Source: Flavobacteriales bacterium (GTDB taxonomy: Bacteria > Bacteroidota > Bacteroidia > Flavobacteriales_G > JALEGO01). From it: a stretch of DNA of 37,216 nt. The position numbers were made by a program, and so were the translations under genes. The notes beneath the pieces were generated by a model that had not been told where the DNA came from, ran no database searches, and worked only from the letters and a program-made list of their open reading frames with translations. Below are positions 25,101 through 32,184 of the stretch, piece by piece (position 1 is the first letter of the stretch; each line of letters opens with the position of its first letter). The stretch covers positions 39,831 to 77,046 of the forward strand of contig JAHDHZ010000005.1 in NCBI GenBank assembly GCA_020631045.1, written 5' to 3'.

Positions 25101-27994
25101 GCAAGATCTAATTTGAGCGTTTCACCAGCTTTGTATTGTGTTTTTGGCTCACAGATCCATAATACATCAGTACTGGGTATTAGCTTTGATTTTGAGTCAT
25201 AGCATGAAAAGAAATGCTCATAATCAACCTGTTGTTGGTTTTCATCAACTGCTTTTAAACTCAGCTTGTACAGCCCAGAAGAAAGGGTTTCAAGTACTGA
25301 TAAATCAATTACAGAATCTTGAGCAGTATTGAGTTGTTGATTAAATAGGGTCTGAACAGATTTAAATTTTGATGGATGGGATTTTCCATTATATAGATAA
25401 TTTGAAAAATGCTTTTCAAAGCTCAATGAATCAATTAAGCTATATTCAGCAGCAGAAAAAGGCCTTTGTTGGATGGATGTTTTAGGCGTTTTAAGCTTTT
25501 CAATCGTCGCTTGCACCTCAGTATCTAGTGACACACCCATTAAATTTTGAGCTCTAATCTCAACGCTTGGAAGTGCTGAAAGACTGATTTTTTCAGGCAT
25601 ATTACTTGAAAGCACTATTGATCTATGCCCACAAATGATGGTTTTCTCAGTAAATTGACTCTCACCATTTTCATCGATCACTTGCACTTCTATGGTGAAA
25701 TGGTATTGGGCGTATTGATCTGGTTGTTGGCTTTGCTCACCTGTTAGGGCAAAGCTTAAAGAAGCTTTGCCTTTTTTATTAGTTGTTCTACTACCACTGT
25801 AGACCAATAACTGATCTGAGGGTGTTGGAGGAGAAGCCCAGAAGTAACAAAAACGCGGATAACGTTTTGCGCGATAGACCTTGTATGTCACCTGAGCATT
25901 TTGAAGATCTAAGCCATTGAAATAAGCCGCGTGTATATCTACAGAGATATTTTGATTTAAAGCAAAACCATCTTGAATATTTTGCACCTTGACCTCAAAA
26001 CTAGGCGCTTTATATGCTTCTATTCTAATTTGGTGGTAGGCATTGTGCGTGTTTGATCTAAAATGAAAAGTGCCATTCAAAAGACCTTTAGGCAACACAA
26101 AGCTTGATTCAAAACTGCCAAATTCATCAGTTGTAAAATCTTTTGTCTCTAGCTTTTGATGGTTGGCATCATACAGGCTAAGCTCAAGGGCTTCTTTTTG
26201 AAGCAAGCGTCTTTTTTGCCCTTCTTTTTCAATGACAATGCCTTTGATGTACACATGGTCACCTGGTTTGTATAATTTGCGATCGGTAAATAGATAGGTG
26301 TGCTTTTCTGGGCGCAGGGTGTATCTATTTTTGTAGACTGAAACATTGTCATGATAGATCGAATCTTTGCCTAAGAAAATTTTCACCATAAAATTGTGAT
26401 GATTTTGCTTGTCGATCAATTGTTTTAAGGCTTCTTGCTCATGCATTTCACCTTTGAAGGTAAGCATGTATTCATAATCTCTTTGTTGAGCATTGTAGTT
26501 ACGCTTGTAGAATTCTATTTTGGCTTTTTTAATGTTTTTGCCACTTATGCGGTCTTTGATTTGAAAATGATTCTGCTCGCCAATTTTCTCTTCTATCAAC
26601 GCCAAATTGCTCACCCAAAACTGTTGCATTTGCACTTGAGTATTGGTATTGAAATCTTTATTATTACTTATCAATAGTACATATGGCCCGTTTGTTAAGC
26701 CCTGAAGCATAAATTCAGCAGAGTGTGATTTAAAATCTGTAAAAGCCTTTAAATCAAGCATTTTTTCAGCGATTGCCTTTTGTTTGAGTAAATAATTGAT
26801 TTTTTGAGCGTTGCGCATTGATCGCACCTGTTGTTTGTAGGTTAAATATTCAATAGGAATAATGCGGTAATATAGGTGGTTGATGTTTTTGTGCTCTACC
26901 CGACAAAGAGAAGGCGTGTTAATGTTGAGTACTGAGGGTAGGCTTACTGAGAATTGTGGGGCTAAAATTTGTGCCTTTAGTGCCAAGCAAGATTGGGCTT
27001 TTGAAGAGAGGCGAGCGTGGGCTTTGTCGCAAACCTCAAGGGCTTTTTTGAATTGTTGTTTTGAGTTGTAGTGGCTAGCCAGTTTGTAATAAACATGAGA
27101 AAGAGCAGTTTGGCTATTGTATTGCTTTATTAAATCTTTAAGGTATTGTATATAAAAGGCATCGGTAGTATTGTTTGTTTGGCCTTTTAAATAATCAATG
27201 TATTGAATGCGGTGGTGTAACTGCTCTTCAGCAGTTATGTTTTTAAGCCCGAGCAGCGTTTTGTATGTGTTAAAAATGATGACTTGTACATTGTTTGAAT
27301 CTCTATCTGATATATCAAGGGCACTTAAGTCAGAAAAAAATAGCTGTTGGTTTAAAAATAAAGGTTGCGCTTCTAAGTAAATTCCCTGAAGGGTTTTTAG
27401 TTGTTCAAGTATATTTTTTAGACTAAAGCTATATAACGATTGGGCAGTATTTTTTTGCTCTTTTAAAAGGGCTGTGAAATTGACAAGGTCAGTTGTGTTG
27501 TGTGCTTTTGAGTATTTAAGAGCAAGACGCGCATGTTGAAGAATCTTGTCTTTAAAGTTTAGAGGTGACCATTCTTGAATGGCGTTTAGGGGTAGGCCCC
27601 TAAGCGCCGTTTTTTGTTTGATGTGGTGCTGGTTATAAGAAAGGTATTTGGCATAGCATTCAGCTAAGAAGGTGTGGGTAAATCCAAGCATTGCACCTTG
27701 TTGATTCTTGGCAAAATCTTCAAGCAAGACGATGCTTTGTTTAAAATCGTTTTCTTTTATATGCGCATTGATGTTGGCTTTGTACACCAATGTTTTAAGC
27801 ACTTGAATTTGCTTATCTTCATCAAGGGCTTTTTGGTGCAAAACCTCAATTTTTTCAAGGGCATCTTTGCTCTTGCGATCTTGCATGAGTTTTTCAATAG
27901 CCTTCCACTCAGATTTAAAATCTTGTGCATTTTGACCTTTGGCAAAAGCAGTATGAACAATTAAAAGAATATAGATCAGTAAAAGACGCATCAT
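22136..27994 (-). CDS. Alpha-2-macroglobulin family protein lacking the thioester motif
   Basis: A 1952-residue exported protein. Residues 1-20 form a signal peptide (LLLIYILLIVHTAFA). A helical N-terminal region to about 350 contains TPR-like pairs. The MG2 domain follows near 565 (TDRKLYKPGDHVYIKG), then a low-complexity Ala/Ser/Lys/Glu-rich linker at about 1158-1205 where the bait region sits in relatives. Next are the A2M domain near 1208 (VFFFPRLTPNDS) and an alpha-helical thioester-type domain from about 1395 (DGGWPWIKS near 1521). The usual CxEQ thioester is replaced by AAAA at 1423-1426. Bacterial A2Ms are thought to trap proteases in the periplasm; YfaS-type forms also lack the thioester. 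No penicillin-binding protein 1C lies alongside. Confidence 0.93.
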   Translation of the reverse strand: MMRLLLIYILLIVHTAFAKGQNAQDFKSEWKAIEKLMQDRKSKDALEKIEVLHQKALDEDKQIQVLKTLVYKANINAHIKENDFKQSIVLLEDFAKNQQGAMLGFTHTFLAECYAKYLSYNQHHIKQKTALRGLPLNAIQEWSPLNFKDKILQHARLALKYSKAHNTTDLVNFTALLKEQKNTAQSLYSFSLKNILEQLKTLQGIYLEAQPLFLNQQLFFSDLSALDISDRDSNNVQVIIFNTYKTLLGLKNITAEEQLHHRIQYIDYLKGQTNNTTDAFYIQYLKDLIKQYNSQTALSHVYYKLASHYNSKQQFKKALEVCDKAHARLSSKAQSCLALKAQILAPQFSVSLPSVLNINTPSLCRVEHKNINHLYYRIIPIEYLTYKQQVRSMRNAQKINYLLKQKAIAEKMLDLKAFTDFKSHSAEFMLQGLTNGPYVLLISNNKDFNTNTQVQMQQFWVSNLALIEEKIGEQNHFQIKDRISGKNIKKAKIEFYKRNYNAQQRDYEYMLTFKGEMHEQEALKQLIDKQNHHNFMVKIFLGKDSIYHDNVSVYKNRYTLRPEKHTYLFTDRKLYKPGDHVYIKGIVIEKEGQKRRLLQKEALELSLYDANHQKLETKDFTTDEFGSFESSFVLPKGLLNGTFHFRSNTHNAYHQIRIEAYKAPSFEVKVQNIQDGFALNQNISVDIHAAYFNGLDLQNAQVTYKVYRAKRYPRFCYFWASPPTPSDQLLVYSGSRTTNKKGKASLSFALTGEQSQQPDQYAQYHFTIEVQVIDENGESQFTEKTIICGHRSIVLSSNMPEKISLSALPSVEIRAQNLMGVSLDTEVQATIEKLKTPKTSIQQRPFSAAEYSLIDSLSFEKHFSNYLYNGKSHPSKFKSVQTLFNQQLNTAQDSVIDLSVLETLSSGLYKLSLKAVDENQQQVDYEHFFSCYDSKSKLIPSTDVLWICEPKTQYKAGETLKLDLASSSNQLPTKVVIEHLGKPVFEKQLVLNKKAQSIEFEIQKAHEGGLFVHVNALLNNQFYEQNIGISVPHQKELKTLFLELSKKIKPSSTQKVSLLTRPNTQWLGFMYDAALDKIEPYHPVLDIFQKNYARYHIEHYGFNLARSQRLNTYQKAKYRIEYYQHPFNQIDWFSGALFQNRRFGRGFGWHEDMATPRVSMMKSKANVEVIADAVMVGEGEIDEASSRPSSKKIADAPPKKSAARTNFNDHVFFFPRLTPNDSILHFNYKATDQLSKFKMVLIGHDQSLNHKILTKEIISASPLMAKLHIPQFLRASDQLNLKYAIQKTENRPLNVKTHVQVFDRLQQSKLLDISKEALNLTSDQNMLSLSTPLQSPLSASVLQIDYHIKSRGLDDHIIKEIPLLSNEKQMTHTHLLYASKNEVYTQTIKAGKNHDYTLELALNPNMHVIKALDVRHEDLNLNAAAAVFAQWFSDVLVQQVLKRQPSIRNQIKVLSSNDQGKSNLQTNQDFKEIPLQASPWVREALNEHAQIKDLGLLLDENYLPQKTNELHDLLVRLQNSDGGWPWIKSMRSSTYITAYILQGIGQLKKKNLNKDFNAQLINKAIKYLDGQVLKSYEDIKKYTHDKSYRPSGYIIQILYARSYFSQINIEGNAQKAYAYFKGKIGAHYKTLPLRLLPMTALIEKRDQHQELAEKMLEIITQNSITDQRLGFYVKKHLLGSSYYENNIEVHTTMLEAFDEVLNDVHTVNQIKKWLLSNKRTQRWTNHKTTAQACFALLSEDTFSQTSLPQVLIDGKTLPIDADAKTLGYINMPLNLSDAAHKIEIKNESNSVCWGAIYEQFIENLDLTKAHNHPEISIKKAFFKLQDDQLIKIDESSPIEVGDKIKVRMVIATNQDFAFVQLRDFRPAGLEPINQKSNYTYRNDLWFYESPKMASHDVFFEFLPKGTHVFEYDLKASFSGKFSSGPADIQCAYAPEFKALSNGQRLTINPTHE

Positions 27995-28011
27995 TCAAAT
28001 TTAAATAGTTT

Positions 28012-29028
28012 CTATGCCAATTCAAGCTCATCTATGATCTCACTTAAGTAATTTTCATAGGGTACTTGAATTTTCTTTGGCTGATTGTGGTTTAAATCAT
28101 GTACTTTTTGCAGGTATTCTTGTTCTAACTGTCCTTTAGTGGCCTTTGCAATCACGAGCTTTTCAAGTTTACATACATCCATCAATGAAGAATAGCCTGC
28201 TCTACAAAAAACCACCTTGCTTTTTGAGATGAGTTCTTGAAGCTCTTCGGTTGAGAGATGATTGAAAAAATGGATGTTGTTGATCGATGTTGTTTTTGTT
28301 TGGGTTGGATTTCCGCCCAAAAGTGCAATATTTTGAGTTGAATCTCGATGCTTGTGTATAACTTCATTCATAAAAACAGTACGCTCAGGATCAGGACCCG
28401 AAATGAGATACAGTTTATCAAACAAAATATCTGCCAAACAGACTTTGTTAAAGCGCGAGAGTAAACCAATATATTTTACATGTTTAAGTTTTAAAGTATT
28501 TTCAGAAAGCTTTTGAGCTAAGCGTTCACCATCTTTTAAATCAGGCACCCATACCTCATTAAATTGCTTGGCAAAATACCCTACGATATGTTTGAAACAC
28601 AGGTTGATGATTGCAGAGCTACTTATCAAGTTTAATTGATGGGTCATTAAAATGCTTTTAACCTCAGGGTGAAATAGTCCGTATCTGTTATCTGAGAGAA
28701 CAAGATTTATCTTGTGTATTTTTACGATTTTTTTCAATACAAAATGCTCTTTTACAATTCCCCAAGAAATTTTGGGCAGTTGCAGCAGCATTGAACTCCA
28801 AAATGGCATTTTTGCGTAGTATTTAACATCATAATCTTTAAATTCAATTGTCTGAACGCCCAGATCTTCTTGCTCAATAAAAGCCTTTGCTTTACCTGAA
28901 CTGGCTACAATTACTTCATAGCCTCTTTCTTGAAAACCCTTAATCACAACAATACAGCGAGCAGCATGCCCAAGCCCCCAATTTAAGGGGCAGATCAAAA
29001 CACGCTTGTTGTTCTTTGTGAGCTTCAT
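28012..29028 (-). CDS. Glycosyltransferase, GT-B fold (MurG/GT28-like)
   Basis: A 338-residue GT-B protein. The N-terminal half opens with RVLICPLNWGLGHAARC, the GxGH-type loop of family 28 and related enzymes, and the C-terminal half has a nucleotide-sugar segment, SGPDPERT, and FCRAGYSSLMDVC near 273-285, typical of the donor-binding side. There are no transmembrane helices. The exact acceptor is unknown; it is not MurG itself, judging by missing MurG signatures. It lies 17 bases upstream of the alpha-2-macroglobulin gene and is divergent from an SDR with only 12 bases between start codons. Confidence 0.85.
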   Translation of the reverse strand: MKLTKNNKRVLICPLNWGLGHAARCIVVIKGFQERGYEVIVASSGKAKAFIEQEDLGVQTIEFKDYDVKYYAKMPFWSSMLLQLPKISWGIVKEHFVLKKIVKIHKINLVLSDNRYGLFHPEVKSILMTHQLNLISSSAIINLCFKHIVGYFAKQFNEVWVPDLKDGERLAQKLSENTLKLKHVKYIGLLSRFNKVCLADILFDKLYLISGPDPERTVFMNEVIHKHRDSTQNIALLGGNPTQTKTTSINNIHFFNHLSTEELQELISKSKVVFCRAGYSSLMDVCKLEKLVIAKATKGQLEQEYLQKVHDLNHNQPKKIQVPYENYLSEIIDELELA

Positions 29029-29036
29029 TACTTTTG
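29006..29036 (+). promoter_or_regulatory. SDR promoter inside the divergent glycosyltransferase gene
   Basis: A TTG at 29006-29008, a 20-base spacer and an exact TACTTTTG at 29029-29036 form a strong Bacteroidota promoter match. The -33 element lies within the first codons of the divergent glycosyltransferase. The GTG start at 29041 is 5 bases past the element, so the mRNA should be leaderless or nearly so. Confidence 0.7.
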
Positions 29037-29040
29037 CTAG

Positions 29041-29745
29041 GTGTCAAAATTAGCGTTAATTACCGGATCAACTAAAGGCCTGGGGCTTGAAATTACAAAG
29101 CTCATGCTTTCAAAAGGCTATGATGTGTTGTTGTCTTCTCGTAATCAAGCGCAATTAGAAAGCCTTAAAAAAGAGCTTGAAGTAAAGCATCCACAACAAA
29201 CAGTACATGTGCATGCAGTCAATTTTTCAGATGCTACTCAAACTATCTACTACCTTGAGCAAATCAGTAAACTAAGTGCTAAAATAGATGTAGTGTTTAA
29301 CAATGTTGGGCTTTACCTTGAAGATGACTTAAGTGAAGCCAAAGATGTGTTCGATCAAGTGATGCAGGTAAATCTCAAGTGTCATTATTTAATTACCAAA
29401 CGATTGTTGCCTGAGTTTTTAAAACAAAACAAAGGGTATTTTTTTACCATTTGTTCAGCTTTAAGCAAACAGGTGCGCATTCAAGCTGCGAGTTATTCAA
29501 TTGCCAAACACGGACTTTATGCTTTGCATAAATTGCTAGTTCAGCAAACCAAAGACACTAAAGTGAAAGCTACGGCCTTTTTGCCTGGCTCAATGAATAC
29601 GGCTTCATGGGAAAATATACAGGCTCCTCGTTTAGAGTTTATTCAGCCTAAAGATGTTATTTTAGCGATTGAAGCTTGCTTGTCAAGTTCTGAATATGCA
29701 CAGACAGATGAAATTATACTCAACTCAAAAAACAGTCAATACTAA
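29041..29745 (+). CDS. Short-chain dehydrogenase/reductase
   Basis: A 234-residue classical SDR. The cofactor motif is GSTKGLG (8-14, TGxxxGxG type), NNVG is at about 88-91, and the catalytic YxxxK is YSIAK near 158-162 with an upstream Ser in CSALSK. The GTG start is supported because the Rossmann strand LALITG begins immediately after it, no later start would keep the fold, and a promoter sits just before. The R/K pattern suggests NADP(H). The substrate is unknown. Its stop overlaps the trmB start (TAATG). Confidence 0.9.
   Translation: MSKLALITGSTKGLGLEITKLMLSKGYDVLLSSRNQAQLESLKKELEVKHPQQTVHVHAVNFSDATQTIYYLEQISKLSAKIDVVFNNVGLYLEDDLSEAKDVFDQVMQVNLKCHYLITKRLLPEFLKQNKGYFFTICSALSKQVRIQAASYSIAKHGLYALHKLLVQQTKDTKVKATAFLPGSMNTASWENIQAPRLEFIQPKDVILAIEACLSSSEYAQTDEIILNSKNSQY
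29045..29052 (-). promoter_or_regulatory. TAnnTTTG -7 element for the glycosyltransferase
   Basis: The minus-strand sequence TAATTTTG matches the consensus exactly and ends 17 bases before the glycosyltransferase ATG. It lies inside the second to fourth codons of the divergent SDR gene. The best TTG is only 16 bases further upstream, a short spacer. Confidence 0.45.
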
Positions 29746-30425
29746 TGGGAAAAGACAAACTTAGACGCTTTGCTGAGATGGAAACCTTCTCTAATGTCAT
29801 TCAACCTTCTTTAGATGAAGTATTGAACAAAGATTACTGCCTTAAAGGCAAATGGTATGAAGAGTTTAACAGAAAAGCACCTTTGGTATTAGAACTTGCT
29901 TGCGGAAAAGGAGAGTTTACAGTTGCTGGTGCTTTGAAAGATGCTTCAAAAAACTACATTGGCATTGACATCAAAGGCAATCGCATGCACAGAGGAGCAA
30001 AATTTTGTTTAGAAAACAATCTTACCCACGCACGGTTTTTAAGAACACGCATAGATTTTATCACCTCGTTTTTTGCCCCAGATGAAGTTGATGAAATCTT
30101 TATTGTCTTTCCCGACCCGCAACCTCAAAAACCAAGAGCTCGAAAGCGACTAACCTCGATGATGTTTATTGAGCGTTACAAACAAATTTTAAAAAAACAG
30201 GGCGTCATCCACCTTAAAACAGACAACAAAGGCTTTTTTGATTTTACCCTACAAGTGATCGAAGCACAAGGTTTTGAATTGATTGTGGCCTCAGATGACA
30301 TCTACGGAAAACCCAAAAACGATTTGATTCCTGAGATTGTCTATGAGACCAAAACCCATTATGAAAAACTTTTTTTAAAAGAAGGCAAAACCATGTGTTA
30401 TTTAAGATTCAAGGTGCATGAATGA
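29745..30425 (+). CDS. trmB: tRNA (guanine-N7-)-methyltransferase
   Basis: A 226-residue TrmB, which makes m7G46 in the variable loop of tRNA using SAM. The SAM motif is LELACGKGEFTVA near 49-61, followed by YIGIDIKGNRMHRGAK and the family-specific FPDPQPQKPRARKRLT near 121-136, which corresponds to the DPWxKKRHxKRR segment in proteobacteria. The C-terminal TxYE-like part reads YETKTHYEK. Start and stop overlap the neighbouring genes, indicating a tightly coupled string with the SDR and the alkyltransferase-like protein. Confidence 0.95.
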   Translation: MGKDKLRRFAEMETFSNVIQPSLDEVLNKDYCLKGKWYEEFNRKAPLVLELACGKGEFTVAGALKDASKNYIGIDIKGNRMHRGAKFCLENNLTHARFLRTRIDFITSFFAPDEVDEIFIVFPDPQPQKPRARKRLTSMMFIERYKQILKKQGVIHLKTDNKGFFDFTLQVIEAQGFELIVASDDIYGKPKNDLIPEIVYETKTHYEKLFLKEGKTMCYLRFKVHE

Positions 30426-30750
30426 TTTTTATCTGCAAGTCTTTGAAGTGGTAAAGCTTATTCCAAAAGGCAGAGTGAGCTCTTATGGGGCAATTGCCAA
30501 AGCTTTAGGTACGGCAAAATCATCAAGAATGGTAGGTTATGCCATGAACTTATCGCACAAGCATGATCCTAAAATTCCGGCGCATCGCGTAGTGAATCGC
30601 AACGGGCTGCTCACTGGCAAACACCATTTTGCTAGTGCCACCCAAATGCAAGAGCTTCTAAATAAAGAAGGTGTTCAGGTCATCGACGATAAAGTATGTA
30701 ATTTTGAGCATCTCTTCTGGGATCCTATTAAAGAGATTAAAGTAGAGTAA
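30418..30750 (+). CDS. Alkyltransferase-like protein (ATL, Cys replaced by Ala)
   Basis: A 110-residue protein that corresponds to the DNA-binding domain of O6-alkylguanine-DNA alkyltransferase. The active-site PCHRV is PAHRV (54-58), with Ala55 in place of the alkyl-acceptor Cys. The arginine-finger residue (Arg37 in SSRMVG) and Tyr23 are kept. This is the pattern of ATL proteins, which bind O6-alkylguanine and feed it to nucleotide excision repair rather than repairing it. The start lies 8 bases inside trmB. Confidence 0.9.
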   Translation: MNDFYLQVFEVVKLIPKGRVSSYGAIAKALGTAKSSRMVGYAMNLSHKHDPKIPAHRVVNRNGLLTGKHHFASATQMQELLNKEGVQVIDDKVCNFEHLFWDPIKEIKVE

Positions 30751-30784
30751 GTATAGAGAAATCCATCCACCCAAAAAAAGCACC

Positions 30785-31861
30785 ATGAACCAGCAAGAAG
30801 TATTAAACGCCCTTTCATTTGTCATAGAGCCTGACTTGAAAAAAGACATTGTAGCCCTTGATTTAATCTCAGATTTGAACATTCAGGGCAATGCAATTTC
30901 TTTTACTCTTAAGGTGAGTAATCCTGCGATGCACAACAAAAAGCGCATTCAAGAGGCCTGCGCGCATCATGTGCAAAAAAAGTTTAAAGATGCCCAGCTC
31001 AACATCAATGTCGTGGCTCTAGGAGATTCCAAAGACAGAAAGCCCGAACACAGAACCATCATGCCAGGGGTCAAACACATTATAGCAGTCTCTTCTGGTA
31101 AGGGAGGTGTTGGTAAGAGTACCATTACAGCGAACTTGGCTGCTGGAATGGCCCAGAAAGGGTATAAGGTAGGCTTGGTTGATGCAGATATTTATGGCCC
31201 TTCAATTCCTATGATGTTTGATGTGATGGATCAAAAGCCAGCGGTCAAAGACATTGATGGCAAGCAATTAATGATTCCGGTTGAAAATCACGGGGTAAAG
31301 ATCTTATCGATCGGCTTTTTTGCAGACATTAATCAGGCGGTAATTTGGAGAGGTCCTATGGCGTCAAAAGCCTTAAAACAAATGTTTAGAGATGTATATT
31401 GGGGCGATTTAGATGTCGTGTTTATTGACCTTCCGCCCGGAACGGGAGACATACATTTGACTTTAGTGCAAGCTGTTCCAATTACAGGAGCCTTAGTGGT
31501 CTCAACTCCTCAAGATGTAGCGCTGGCAGATGCTCGAAAGGGTATTAATATGTTTCAGAATCCCAATTTAAAAATTCCAGTTTTGGGCTTGATTGAAAAC
31601 ATGTCGTATTTCTCTCCTCCTGAATATCCTGACAAGAAATATTATTTATTTGGCGAGCACGGTACGCGCAACTTGGCACAAGAAATGAAGATTGATTTGT
31701 TGGCTGAAATTCCGATTGTAGAAAGTATAAGAAAGGCCGCAGATGTGGGGCGCCCTGCCGTGTTGCAGCAAGACACTTTACAGGCCGAGAAATTCTCAGA
31801 GTTGTGCGCCAAAATTGAGCAAGATATTCTTAAAGGCCAGCAAGTCGAATCTGTTTTGTAA
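30785..31861 (+). CDS. Mrp/ApbC-type iron-sulfur carrier ATPase
   Basis: A 358-residue protein with an N-terminal MIP18/DUF59 domain (1-75) and a C-terminal ParA-like P-loop ATPase. The deviant Walker A GKGGVGKS is at 105-112, followed by VDADIYGPSIP and DLPPGTGD, both hallmarks of Mrp/Nbp35. These proteins bind and hand over Fe-S clusters. The C-terminal CxxC seen in E. coli Mrp is absent here (IENMSYFSPPEYPDKKYY), as I recall for other Bacteroidota Mrp proteins. It lies 9 bases upstream of a NifU-domain scaffold, which fits a shared role in Fe-S delivery. Confidence 0.95.
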   Translation: MNQQEVLNALSFVIEPDLKKDIVALDLISDLNIQGNAISFTLKVSNPAMHNKKRIQEACAHHVQKKFKDAQLNINVVALGDSKDRKPEHRTIMPGVKHIIAVSSGKGGVGKSTITANLAAGMAQKGYKVGLVDADIYGPSIPMMFDVMDQKPAVKDIDGKQLMIPVENHGVKILSIGFFADINQAVIWRGPMASKALKQMFRDVYWGDLDVVFIDLPPGTGDIHLTLVQAVPITGALVVSTPQDVALADARKGINMFQNPNLKIPVLGLIENMSYFSPPEYPDKKYYLFGEHGTRNLAQEMKIDLLAEIPIVESIRKAADVGRPAVLQQDTLQAEKFSELCAKIEQDILKGQQVESVL

Positions 31862-31866
31862 ATTTG
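31859..31866 (+). promoter_or_regulatory. TAnnTTTG -7 element before the NifU-domain gene
   Basis: TAAATTTG matches the consensus exactly and includes the mrp stop codon TAA. The ATG of the next gene starts 5 bases after its G, the same geometry as at icmF and the SDR. No -33 TTG stands at the proper spacing, so co-transcription with mrp is more likely than independent initiation. Confidence 0.3.
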
Positions 31867-31870
31867 TAAT

Positions 31871-32107
31871 ATGAGCATGAGTGAACTAGAAGCAAAAGTT
31901 GAGAAGGCTTTAGATGAAATTCGCCCTTTTTTGCAAAAAGATGGAGGAGATGTTACATTAATAGAAGTAGATGCTTCAAACATGGCAAAGGTTTCTTTCG
32001 AAGGAGCCTGTAGAACCTGTTCTATGAATACCATGACCTTCACTTCAGGTGTTGAAGATGCCATAAAAAGAAACGTTCCTGAAATCAATGGAGTGATATC
32101 TGTTTGA
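31871..32107 (+). CDS. NifU C-terminal-domain Fe-S scaffold (Nfu)
   Basis: A 78-residue single-domain NifU C-terminal protein. The CxxC that binds or passes a [4Fe-4S] cluster is in GACRTCSMNTMTF with Cys47 and Cys50, and the family start ALDEIRPFLQKDGGDV is intact. It lacks the A-type domain found in NfuA, as expected for the short form. The position 9 bases after the Mrp ATPase suggests that the two act together in cluster transfer. A terminator-like hairpin lies beyond its stop, right before rimP. Confidence 0.94.
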   Translation: MSMSELEAKVEKALDEIRPFLQKDGGDVTLIEVDASNMAKVSFEGACRTCSMNTMTFTSGVEDAIKRNVPEINGVISV

Positions 32108-32134
32108 ATTTCTCGAAAAAATGCGTTAAATTCG
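32103..32134 (+). promoter_or_regulatory. Candidate promoter for rimP-nusA-infB
   Basis: TTTG at 32103-32106 is followed by a 20-base spacer and TAAATTCG at 32127-32134, one mismatch from TAnnTTTG. It overlaps the end of the NifU-domain gene. Initiation here would give a leader of about 45 bases that includes the hairpin at 32159-32179. Confidence 0.5.
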
Positions 32135-32158
32135 CAAAAGATTTGAGATTTGTAGATG

Positions 32159-32179
32159 AGGGCTTTTGGCCCTTTTTTT
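32159..32179 (+). terminator. Hairpin with T run directly before rimP (terminator or attenuator)
   Basis: A 5-bp GC-rich stem (AGGGC at 32159-32163 with GCCCT at 32169-32173) has a 5-base loop and a run of seven T to 32179. Only 5 bases then separate it from the rimP ATG at 32185, so no promoter fits after it. It may end nfu transcripts, attenuate rimP, or both. Confidence 0.65.
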
Positions 32180-32184
32180 ATTGG

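Noticed and set aside
30785-31861. Loss of the C-terminal CxxC in Mrp as a sign of a broken gene
   Set aside because: All ATPase motifs and length are intact, and I recall the same replacement in other Bacteroidota Mrp proteins, so it looks like a clade trait.
32104-32184. N-terminal extension of RimP to a TTG at 32104
   Set aside because: It would translate through a hairpin and T run and adds 27 residues unlike RimP; ATG 32185 fits the family start.
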